Shown one piece after another: positions 1 to 4,799 of a stretch of DNA of 5,928 bases. Source of the DNA: Micavibrio_B sp048498395 (GTDB taxonomy: Bacteria; Pseudomonadota; Alphaproteobacteria; Micavibrionales; Micavibrionaceae). Position numbers and translations under genes: made by a program. The stretch lies in assembly GCA_048498395.1 (NCBI GenBank), contig JBEHYB010000106.1, positions 1-5,928 of the forward strand. Direction: 5' to 3'. Position 1 is the stretch's first letter. The number at the start of each line of letters is the position of its first letter. The notes under the pieces are model-generated. The model did not search any database. It was not told where the DNA came from and saw nothing but the letters and a program-made list of their open reading frames with translations.

Positions 1-1
1 C

Positions 2-922
2 TACCGACTGATTACGCGCAGCGATATGGATGGCCTCGTCTGTGGCATTCTTCTGAAAGAGCTGGACCTGATCGACGATATTATGTTCGCCCACCCGAAA
101 GACATGCAGGATGGGCTGATCGAGGTCACGGCGGATGATATCACCACCAACCTTCCTTACGTGCCGGGCGCGTTTCTTGCTTTCGACCACCATACCTCCG
201 AAGCGCATCGCGTCGGCGGTGCCAAGACCAACCACGTGATCGATCCGAAAGCGCCGTCTGCCGCGCGCGTCGTCTATGATTACTTCGGCGGCAAATCCCG
301 CTTCCCGAATATTTCCGAAGATATGATGAAAGCGGTCGACAAGGCCGACTCTGCAGGCTTCACCAAGGATGACATTCTAAATCCGAAAGGCTGGGAGCTT
401 CTCTCCTTTATCATGGACGCGCGTACGGGTCTGGGGCGTTTCCGCGATTTCAACATTTCGAATTACCAGCTGATGATGAAGCTGATCGACCACTGCCGCG
501 ATCACCAGAATATCGACGATATTCTAAAACTGAATGACGTGAAAGAACGCGTCGACCTCTATCTCGAGCATCACGCGAAACATACCGAGCTGATGCAGCG
601 CTGCGCGCACATCCACAAGAACCTTGTCGTCATCGATCTGCGCGATGAAAGCAATATCTGGGCCGGTAACCGCTTTATGGTCTACGCGATCTTCCCGCAA
701 TGTAATATCTCGCTGCACGCGATGTGGGGCAAGAACCGCCAGAACACCGTCTTCGCGATCGGTAAATCGATCCTCAATAAAACCAGCAACACCGATGTCG
801 GCGAACTCTGCCTCGAATATGGCGGCGGCGGCCACATCGCGGCCGGCACCTGCCAGGTCTCGAACGAAAGCGCCGAAGCCACCCTCGCGGAACTTATCAA
901 GCGCATTAATAAAGACGGTTAA
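2..922 (+). CDS. DHH/DHHA1-family phosphoesterase (exopolyphosphatase-like), 5'-partial
   Basis: Predicted cytoplasmic metal-dependent phosphoesterase of the DHH superfamily; relatives are often labelled exopolyphosphatase-like, but the true substrate (polyphosphate, oligonucleotide or cyclic dinucleotide) cannot be read from the sequence. The open frame runs from base 2, and the eight residues before the first ATG (YRLITRSD, then MDG) belong to the conserved first motif. The ATG at 26 is therefore an internal Met, and the real start lies just left of the window. Visible residues (306) show motif I as RSDMDG, with Asp8 and Asp10 as metal ligands; the DHH signature at 62-64 (FDHHTSE); a KADSAG segment near 113-118; and the C-terminal DHHA1 glycine loop GGGGH at 274-278. 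No signal peptide or membrane segment is seen. The length fits a nearly complete protein. The stop at 922 is followed by a repeat-rich spacer. Family assignment is firm; substrate is unknown. Confidence 0.85.
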   Translation, partial: YRLITRSDMDGLVCGILLKELDLIDDIMFAHPKDMQDGLIEVTADDITTNLPYVPGAFLAFDHHTSEAHRVGGAKTNHVIDPKAPSAARVVYDYFGGKSRFPNISEDMMKAVDKADSAGFTKDDILNPKGWELLSFIMDARTGLGRFRDFNISNYQLMMKLIDHCRDHQNIDDILKLNDVKERVDLYLEHHAKHTELMQRCAHIHKNLVVIDLRDESNIWAGNRFMVYAIFPQCNISLHAMWGKNRQNTVFAIGKSILNKTSNTDVGELCLEYGGGGHIAAGTCQVSNESAEATLAELIKRINKDG

Positions 923-926
923 CCCG

Positions 927-1081
927 TTTTTACCACAGCGACCACAGCGCCTCTGGTTCTTTTAATGTCTTGTCGAACGCATGTGAGACATCTCACCTTA
1001 TAAGATGAGATCCCTCGCCTTCGCTCGGGATGACAGAAAGCTTCGATTTCGCTGTGTTCTTTGTGTTCGCTGTGGTGAAAA
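927..1081. repeat. Long imperfect inverted repeat with CCACAGCG arms, enclosing a palindromic element
   Basis: The left arm at 927-949 contains CCACAGCG and a second CACAGCG. The right arm at 1050-1081 is its reverse complement apart from one mismatch near each end of the shared stretch and a roughly nine-base insertion. The arms enclose about 100 bp that contain a separate palindromic element at 966-1035. No coding potential is seen here. This looks like one intergenic repeat inserted within another; whether the unit is mobile cannot be judged from one copy. Confidence 0.6.
966..1035. repeat. Diverged paired-palindrome intergenic element (70 bp), third family member
   Basis: The right half (1007-1035) starts GAGATCCC and ends GGGATGACA, forming an ATCCC/GGGAT stem. 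This matches the framework of the right halves of the elements at 2545-2615 and 3541-3611, which also end in ATGACA. The left end starts with TGTC, and TGTCT (966-970) can pair with AGACA (986-990), but the usual eight-bp stem is lost. The centre has ATCTCA (990-995) facing TGAGAT (1006-1011) around CTTATAAG. An alternative hairpin GTGAGA-CA-TCTCAC (983-996) competes for the same bases. Size and order of stems fit the 71-bp elements, but the left half is degenerate, so membership is an inference. Confidence 0.5.
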
Positions 1082-1084
1082 GAG

Positions 1085-1112
1085 TTGATCTTGCATCTAA
1101 TTCGCCTACTCT
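1085..1112 (+). promoter_or_regulatory. Possible promoter of the photolyase gene, placing +1 at the start codon
   Basis: TTGATC (1085-1090) and TACTCT (1107-1112) are 16 bp apart and resemble sigma-70 -35 and -10 boxes. Standard spacing from the -10 box would put transcription start on the A of the ATG at 1119. There is no purine-rich ribosome site before that ATG (the six bases before it are CCCTCC), so a leaderless transcript is possible. The -10 match is only moderate. Confidence 0.3.
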
Positions 1113-1118
1113 CCCTCC

Positions 1119-2537
1119 ATGCCCCACACAATCGTCTGGTTCCGCCAGGATTTACGCCTCTCCGATAACCCTGCGCTGAACGCTGCCCTGCAAAGCGGTG
1201 CGGACATCATTCCCGTTTATATTCTCGACGACGAAAATGCAGGTGAATGGCCGATGGGCGCGGCCTCGCGTTTCTGGCTGCACCATTCACTCGCCGCACT
1301 TGATAAAAGCCTCGACGGCAATCTCGTGCTGCTAAAAGGCAAAGCTGAAATCGTTCTCGAAAAACTTATCCGGGAAACTAAATCCGAAAGCATTTTTTGG
1401 AATCGCTGCTACGACCCATGGCGCATGGAACGTGACGCAAAGATCAAACAGGATCTGAAAGACCATGATATAGAAGTGCAGAGCTTCAACGCCTCGCTTC
1501 TCTGGGAACCGCATACGGTCACCAAGAATGACGGCACGCCGTATAAAGTCTTCACACCTTATTATCGCAAGGGCTGCCTGTCGCGGCATGAGCCGCGCGA
1601 GCCTCTTAAGGCACCGAAAGACATCAAATATGGTGCGGCAAAATCCCTGAAACTCTCCGACCTCAATTTACTTCCCGCAAAACCGCGCTGGGATAAAAAG
1701 ATGGAAGCCTATTGGCATATCGGCGAAGCAGGAGCGGCAAAGCAGTTAAAGAAATTCCTCGACGGTAAACTTCATAAATACAAGGAAGGCCGCAACTTCC
1801 CGGCCGAGAGTTATTCCTCCCTGCTCTCACCGCATCTGCATTTCGGCGAAATCTCGCCGCATCAGGTCTGGCACGCCAGCAAATCCTACGCGCTCATGCA
1901 TGGAGAAGAAAATAATCTCGACAACTTCCACTCCGAGCTCGGCTGGCGTGAATTCTCTTATTACCTGCTCTACCATTTCCACGATCTTCCCGAAAAGCCA
2001 TGGAACCCAAAATTCGCACGCATGGGCTGGTCGACCAGCGCGAAAAATCTCAAAGCATGGCAGGTCGGGAATACCGGCTACCCGATCGTCGATGCAGGTA
2101 TGCGCGAGTTGTGGGAAACCGGCTATATGCACAACCGCGTGCGCATGGTCACGGCAAGTTTCCTGATCAAGCATCTGCGCATCAACTGGGTGACGGGCGA
2201 GAAATGGTTCTGGGATTGTTTGGTCGATGCCGATCTCGCCAATAATGCCGCAAGCTGGCAATGGGTCGCGGGCTGCGGTGCCGATGCCTCTCCTTACTAC
2301 CGGATTTTCAACCCAGTCCTGCAGGGCGAGAAATTCGACGCGGCTGGCGCTTACGTCCGCAAATGGGTCCCCGAGCTTAAAAACCTGCCCGATAAATATA
2401 TCCATGCGCCCTGGACCGCGCCGGATGATATCCTGCGCAAAGCCGGTGTCGATCCCGGCAAAACCTACCCGCACCCGATCGTCGAACACAACACCGCCCG
2501 CCAGGCCGCGATGGAAGCGTATAAGGAAATCAAATAA
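1119..2537 (+). CDS. phrB: Class I deoxyribodipyrimidine photolyase (CPD photolyase)
   Basis: Cytoplasmic flavoenzyme that uses blue/near-UV light and reduced FAD to split cyclobutane pyrimidine dimers in DNA. The 472 aa match the E. coli PhrB length (472). Residues 1-130 form the N-terminal photolyase domain, opening with TIVWFRQDLRLSDNPAL, which carries the antenna cofactor in the family. The helical FAD domain follows from about residue 200. By eye alignment to E. coli, the electron-transfer tryptophan triad is present (W304, W357, W380 for W306, W359, W382), as are the flavin-facing Asn (N376 for N378) and the dimer-binding residues E273, W276, R277, N339 and W382 (for E274, W277, R278, N341, W384). 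The segments GYPIVDAGMR and YYRIFNP are diagnostic. These residues favour repair activity over a pure cryptochrome role. The antenna type (MTHF, deazaflavin or other) is not decided. No Shine-Dalgarno is visible; the start is fixed by the conserved N-terminus. Confidence 0.96.
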   Translation: MPHTIVWFRQDLRLSDNPALNAALQSGADIIPVYILDDENAGEWPMGAASRFWLHHSLAALDKSLDGNLVLLKGKAEIVLEKLIRETKSESIFWNRCYDPWRMERDAKIKQDLKDHDIEVQSFNASLLWEPHTVTKNDGTPYKVFTPYYRKGCLSRHEPREPLKAPKDIKYGAAKSLKLSDLNLLPAKPRWDKKMEAYWHIGEAGAAKQLKKFLDGKLHKYKEGRNFPAESYSSLLSPHLHFGEISPHQVWHASKSYALMHGEENNLDNFHSELGWREFSYYLLYHFHDLPEKPWNPKFARMGWSTSAKNLKAWQVGNTGYPIVDAGMRELWETGYMHNRVRMVTASFLIKHLRINWVTGEKWFWDCLVDADLANNAASWQWVAGCGADASPYYRIFNPVLQGEKFDAAGAYVRKWVPELKNLPDKYIHAPWTAPDDILRKAGVDPGKTYPHPIVEHNTARQAAMEAYKEIK

Positions 2538-2544
2538 CCCCCTC

Positions 2545-2615
2545 TGTCATCCCTGCGAAAGCAGGGATCTCCCTTTTTCTAATCCAGAGAGATTCCCGCT
2601 TTCGCGGGAATGACA
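2545..2615. repeat. 71-bp paired-hairpin intergenic element (TGTCAT...ATGACA)
   Basis: Two hairpins point head to head, bounded by TGTCAT (2545-2550) and ATGACA (2610-2615). Hairpin one is ATCCCTGC-GAAA-GCAGGGAT (2549-2568); hairpin two is ATTCCCGC-TTTC-GCGGGAAT (2592-2611). Reverse-complementing the second gives the first with two base pairs changed on both sides of the stem, so pairing is kept. The centre can form an imperfect CTCCCT/AGAGAG stem. The stem core ATTCCC...GGGAAT resembles the dRS3 repeat of Neisseria, and the two-unit layout resembles BIME/REP elements. It starts 8 bp after the photolyase stop; hairpin one followed by TTTTT at 2574-2578 might also end or protect that mRNA. Confidence 0.8.
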
Positions 2616-2634
2616 AAATAGTTAGAATTATATA

Positions 2635-3525
2635 ATGACACTCCCCCCATCCCTTCTCCCCGGCGACACGATCGGCATCATGGCTCCCTCGAGCCGGGTC
2701 GACGACAAAGAACCGCTTCTCAAAGCGCAGGCCATGCTTGAGAAACGCGGATATAAAGTTTTTATCCATCCGCAGACTTATCTAAAACTCAACCAGTCAG
2801 CCGGCACAGGCAAACAGAAATCCGCCGCTTTTCACGATCTGATCAAACGCAAGGACATCAAGGCGATTTTCTGCGCCAAAGGCGGCAACCGCGCCGGAAC
2901 GATGCTTGAGCATCTGGATTATAAACTGATCGCGAAAAACCCAAAGATCATTCTCGGCTACAGCGATTCCACCGTTCTTCTCAATGCAATCACAAATGAA
3001 ACGGGAATGGTCACCTATCACGGGCCGATGCTGCGCGGCCTTGCCTCTCTCCCGAAGAAACAGGTCGATCAGTGTTTTGATTTACTCTCAGGTAAGAAGA
3101 CCGAGATCAAAATGTCCAAAGCCAGAATCCTGAAACCCGGCAAGGCAACCGGCAGGCTTATCGGCGGCAATTTCAGCGCTTTCATGAGTCTTATGGGCAC
3201 GCCCGATCAGCCTGATTTCGAAAATGCGATTTTATTTCTGGAAGATATTTTCGAAGAGACTTCACGCATCGACCGTAATTTTCAGCAATTGCGCAATGCG
3301 GGTGCCTTGCATCAGATCAAGGGACTGGTTCTCGGGTCATTCACGCAGCTGCTTGACACGGGCAAACTCAAATACGGATTTACACTTAAGGAATGCGTTG
3401 AGTCTGTCACGAAGGATCTCAAAATCCCCGTCCTGATGAACGCGCCGTTCGGCCACGACAAGGATCTCTATACCTTCCCCGTCGGCGCGAAAGCGACGCT
3501 ATCTGGAACATCACTGAAGTTTTAA
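2635..3525 (+). CDS. ldcA: LD-carboxypeptidase, peptidase family S66 (LdcA/MccF-like)
   Basis: Serine peptidase expected to remove the terminal D-alanine from L,D-linked murein tetrapeptides during cytoplasmic peptidoglycan recycling. The MccF branch of the same family cleaves microcin C-like compounds. At 296 aa without a signal peptide it has the compact LdcA size, and the symbol rests on that. The N-terminus LLPGDTIGIMAPSS is the usual family opening. The nucleophile motif GYSDST places the catalytic Ser at S110. The LEDIFEE segment at 202-208 carries the catalytic Glu (E203 or E207), and FGHD gives His274. IFCAKGGNRAG (78-88) is the usual loop before the nucleophile domain, and SRIDR follows the Glu motif. 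An in-frame TAG at 2623-2625 excludes any earlier start. No Shine-Dalgarno precedes the ATG; TAGAAT at 2623-2628 would fit a -10 box with transcription starting at the ATG. The gene converges on the minus-strand gene at 3627. Confidence 0.9.
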   Translation: MTLPPSLLPGDTIGIMAPSSRVDDKEPLLKAQAMLEKRGYKVFIHPQTYLKLNQSAGTGKQKSAAFHDLIKRKDIKAIFCAKGGNRAGTMLEHLDYKLIAKNPKIILGYSDSTVLLNAITNETGMVTYHGPMLRGLASLPKKQVDQCFDLLSGKKTEIKMSKARILKPGKATGRLIGGNFSAFMSLMGTPDQPDFENAILFLEDIFEETSRIDRNFQQLRNAGALHQIKGLVLGSFTQLLDTGKLKYGFTLKECVESVTKDLKIPVLMNAPFGHDKDLYTFPVGAKATLSGTSLKF

Positions 3526-3540
3526 AATATTTCCCCTTAC

Positions 3541-3611
3541 TGTCATGCCGATGAAAATCGGCATCCAGATGGAACGATCTATCTGGATCCCGGATCAAGT
3601 CCGGGATGACA
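3541..3611. repeat. 71-bp three-stem palindromic element between convergent genes
   Basis: The element is bounded by TGTCAT (3541-3546) and ATGACA (3606-3611) and has the same length as the element at 2545. Left hairpin: ATGCCGAT-GAAA-ATCGGCAT (3545-3564). Centre: CCAGAT (3565-3570) pairs perfectly with ATCTGG (3581-3586) across a ten-base loop. Right hairpin: ATCCCGGA-TCAAG-TCCGGGAT (3587-3607). The whole folds as a cloverleaf or cruciform with no unpaired gap between stems. It lies 16 bp after the LD-carboxypeptidase stop and 15 bp before the 3' end of the minus-strand gene, so it could block read-through in both directions, though neither side has a clear U-run after the stem. Confidence 0.82.
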
Positions 3612-3626
3612 AAGATACGGAAAAAA

Positions 3627-4001
3627 TTACTTACAGCTGAACGTATAATTCTCAAGCACCGGCGTTTGCGGCGCGTAGCATTCATGGATAAAGCTGCGGT
3701 TATAGACATCGCGCTTCATCGACGAAATCTTCTCATTGGCCGCGGCTGCGCCGAACTGGACATTCGGCTTAAAATTCAGCGACATCTCCGTGCGCTGGTC
3801 GATCAGCTCTTTATCATAGATCGCGTAAGTCACCGGCTTGGAACAGTTATTATACCAGGTGACGAGACCGTCCTTCTTCTCGCGCACGAGACACATTCGT
3901 GGGTCTTTGCTGACCTGCTCAATGCCAACGACATAGTTCGATCCGAGGGCTCCGACCACCATCGTCACCGCGCCAGCTATTTTAAAGAAACCGAAACTCA
4001 T
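3627..4001 (-). CDS. Small unrecognised exported or membrane-anchored protein with four cysteines
   Basis: I do not recognise this 124-aa protein. Residues 5-25 (FFKIAGAVTMVVGALGSN and on) form a hydrophobic segment after a short start with one Lys, fitting a signal peptide or N-terminal anchor, so the rest is probably periplasmic. Cys37, Cys53, Cys108 and Cys123 (the penultimate residue) could make two disulfides. The middle is polar and mixed, with a short alanine stretch at 85-88. The start is well supported: AAGGTG (plus-strand 4008-4013) lies six bases before the ATG. A promoter-like pair lies further upstream. An overlapping plus-strand frame (3606-4025) is rejected because this strand has a proper ribosome site, a promoter and a sensible signal segment. 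It is convergent with the LD-carboxypeptidase gene and divergent from the ferredoxin gene. No function is proposed. Confidence 0.75.
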   Translation of the reverse strand: MSFGFFKIAGAVTMVVGALGSNYVVGIEQVSKDPRMCLVREKKDGLVTWYNNCSKPVTYAIYDKELIDQRTEMSLNFKPNVQFGAAAANEKISSMKRDVYNRSFIHECYAPQTPVLENYTFSCK

Positions 4002-4007
4002 TTATCA

Positions 4008-4013
4008 CACCTT
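4008..4013 (-). promoter_or_regulatory. Ribosome binding site of the 124-aa gene
   Basis: On the minus strand this reads AAGGTG, six bases before the ATG at 4001. It is one of only two clear Shine-Dalgarno sites among the genes here and is the main reason to prefer the minus-strand reading. Confidence 0.7.
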
Positions 4014-4026
4014 GATTTTTTATAGA

Positions 4027-4064
4027 TTTTGGCGGTTTCTATAACAGACCCGCCAAAACGTCAA
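4027..4064 (-). promoter_or_regulatory. Promoter of the 124-aa gene overlapped by a perfect 9-bp inverted repeat (possible operator)
   Basis: Read on the minus strand, TTGACG (4059-4064) is followed after 17 bp by TAGAAA (4036-4041), a reasonable sigma-70 pair with start near 4029 and a leader of about 28 nt. The inverted repeat TTTTGGCGG (4027-4035) / CCGCCAAAA (4050-4058), with a 14-base gap, places one arm in the spacer and the other from just after the -10 box to the start site. Arm centres are 23 bp apart, about two helical turns, as expected for a dimeric repressor. No T-run follows the repeat on either strand, which argues against a terminator. Confidence 0.5.
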
Positions 4065-4169
4065 TATTTCTGCTTTTACATAGACTTAACATTTTATGCC
4101 GTCAAACTTTTTAGACCTCCGACCTCCCTTTTCCTTGATTTATTGCCCAGTTCTAATAAAAGCATCCCC

Positions 4170-4514
4170 ATGACCTTTGTCGTGACCGATGTCTGCATCC
4201 TATGTAAATACACCGACTGCGTGGAAGTCTGCCCCGTAGACTGTTTCTATGAGGGCGAGAACATGCTCGTCATCAACCCGGACGAATGTATCGATTGCGG
4301 GGTCTGCGAACCGGAATGCCCGATCGATGCCATCCTGCCCGACACGGATAGTAAGGCCGAAGCCTGGCTGGAACTGAACCGGGAGTATTCGACCGGCCCA
4401 TGGCCGAATCTTACCAAGGCAAAACCGGCACTACCCGTAGCGGAATCATACAAAGATACTCCGAATAAGTACCCTGAACTGTTCTCCGCAGCCCCCGGTG
4501 AAGGCGATAAATAG
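4170..4514 (+). CDS. fdxA: 7Fe ferredoxin (3Fe-4S / 4Fe-4S), FdxA/FdI type
   Basis: Small soluble cytoplasmic electron carrier of 114 aa, very similar to Azotobacter FdI and alphaproteobacterial FdxA. By alignment to FdI, Cys9, Cys17 and Cys50 hold the 3Fe-4S cluster, and Cys21, Cys40, Cys43 and Cys46 hold the 4Fe-4S cluster; Cys12 and Cys25 are the extra non-ligand cysteines. KYTDCVEVCPVDCFYEG and DECIDCGVCEPECP are hallmark segments. Position 11 is Leu (CILC) where relatives usually have Lys (CIKC). The frame opens further upstream (4029), but that part has no ferredoxin similarity; the ATG at 4170 gives the standard N-terminus MTFVVTD. No Shine-Dalgarno precedes it; TAATAA at 4154-4159 is the nearest -10-like box. 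The carD gene follows on the same strand but has its own promoter. The redox partner is unknown. Confidence 0.95.
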   Translation: MTFVVTDVCILCKYTDCVEVCPVDCFYEGENMLVINPDECIDCGVCEPECPIDAILPDTDSKAEAWLELNREYSTGPWPNLTKAKPALPVAESYKDTPNKYPELFSAAPGEGDK

Positions 4515-4531
4515 CCCTTTTTGGCCTATTT
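4509..4531 (+). terminator. Weak terminator-like hairpin over the fdxA stop codon
   Basis: AAATAG (4509-4514, including the stop) pairs with CTATTT (4526-4531). After a C-C mismatch, CC pairs with GG around a TTTTT loop. The stem is AT-rich and only a short T stretch follows, so it is a candidate at best; no better terminator is seen before the carD promoter. Confidence 0.25.
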
Positions 4532-4563
4532 TCGGCATTTTCTTAAATAACTGTAAAGAAAAG

Positions 4564-4591
4564 TTGAATTTTCCCGAAATTCTGCTATATT
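4564..4591 (+). promoter_or_regulatory. Probable carD promoter with extended -10
   Basis: TTGAAT (4564-4569) and TATATT (4586-4591) are 16 bp apart, with TG at 4583-4584 one base before the -10 box, giving an extended -10. The predicted start is near 4598. This is the best sigma-70-like promoter in the window and leaves a leader of about 200 nt before carD. Confidence 0.6.
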
Positions 4592-4640
4592 AACTGACAT
4601 TGCTTCAACGCTGTACGCATGATCAGGCAAGGATAAGCCA

Positions 4641-4688
4641 TTGATTTTGCTTCTCTTTTTGCACGGTAATTTAATTACCGACGCTTAA
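4641..4688 (+). CDS. Possible 15-codon leader ORF in the carD 5' region (TTG start)
   Basis: AAGGA (4629-4633) lies seven bases before a TTG that opens a 15-codon frame reading (M)ILLLFLHGNLITDA and ending in TAA at 4686-4688. It is Leu-rich, and its second half overlaps the palindrome at 4664-4680, a geometry seen in leader peptides. A TTG start and the very short length make chance likely. A second small frame at 4700-4765 (21 codons, ATG) has no ribosome site. Confidence 0.2.
   Translation: MILLLFLHGNLITDA
4664..4680. promoter_or_regulatory. 17-nt perfect palindrome in the carD leader
   Basis: CGGTAATT and AATTACCG flank a single central T. As RNA the loop would be too tight without opening inner pairs, so a DNA-binding site for a dimeric regulator is at least as likely as a hairpin. 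It lies about 65 bp after the predicted start and 120 bp before the carD ATG. No known regulator is assigned. Confidence 0.45.
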
Positions 4689-4785
4689 TAGTAACAGTTA
4701 TGGCAACTACAGCCCCCGAATTCCCCGGAGTTCGTACAGGGTTTTCTAACGACTGGTCTACTTAGTTAAATAAAAACATCAGGCA

Positions 4786-4791
4786 TAAGGA
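4786..4791 (+). promoter_or_regulatory. Ribosome binding site of carD
   Basis: TAAGGA ends eight bases before the ATG at 4800. Its strength and spacing support the long form of CarD, including the basic extension; an in-frame TAA at 4767-4769 rules out a longer one. Confidence 0.75.
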
Positions 4792-4799
4792 CTAAAGGC

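Noticed and set aside
26..922. ATG at 26 as the start of the DHH protein
   Set aside because: The codons from base 2 encode YRLITRSD, part of the conserved first motif including a metal-ligand Asp, so the start must lie to the left of the window.
1827..2489. 220-codon open frame on the minus strand within the photolyase gene
   Set aside because: It is antisense to the conserved FAD domain and arises from codon bias; no family resemblance or ribosome site was seen.
2635..3525. MccF-type immunity protein rather than LdcA
   Set aside because: The protein has the shorter LdcA-like length and no microcin genes are nearby, although the family alone does not exclude it.
2545..3611. Palindromic units as a CRISPR array
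   Set aside because: The units are about 1 kb apart in separate spacers, with differing stems and no regular repeat-spacer pattern.
3606..4025. 139-codon open frame on the plus strand opposite the small exported protein
   Set aside because: No ribosome site, no recognisable product, starts inside the palindromic element; the minus-strand frame has a Shine-Dalgarno site, a promoter and a signal-like N-terminus.
4114..4127. Tandem GACCTCC GACCTCC upstream of fdxA
   Set aside because: A seven-base direct repeat of two copies is easily due to chance or slippage and does not align with any promoter or ribosome site.
4029..4169. Upstream extension of the ferredoxin frame
   Set aside because: These 47 codons run through the promoter and operator region of the divergent gene and show no ferredoxin similarity; the ATG at 4170 gives the standard N-terminus.
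4700..4765. 21-codon ATG frame in the carD leader as a gene
   Set aside because: No Shine-Dalgarno site and no recognisable sequence; kept only as part of the leader observation.
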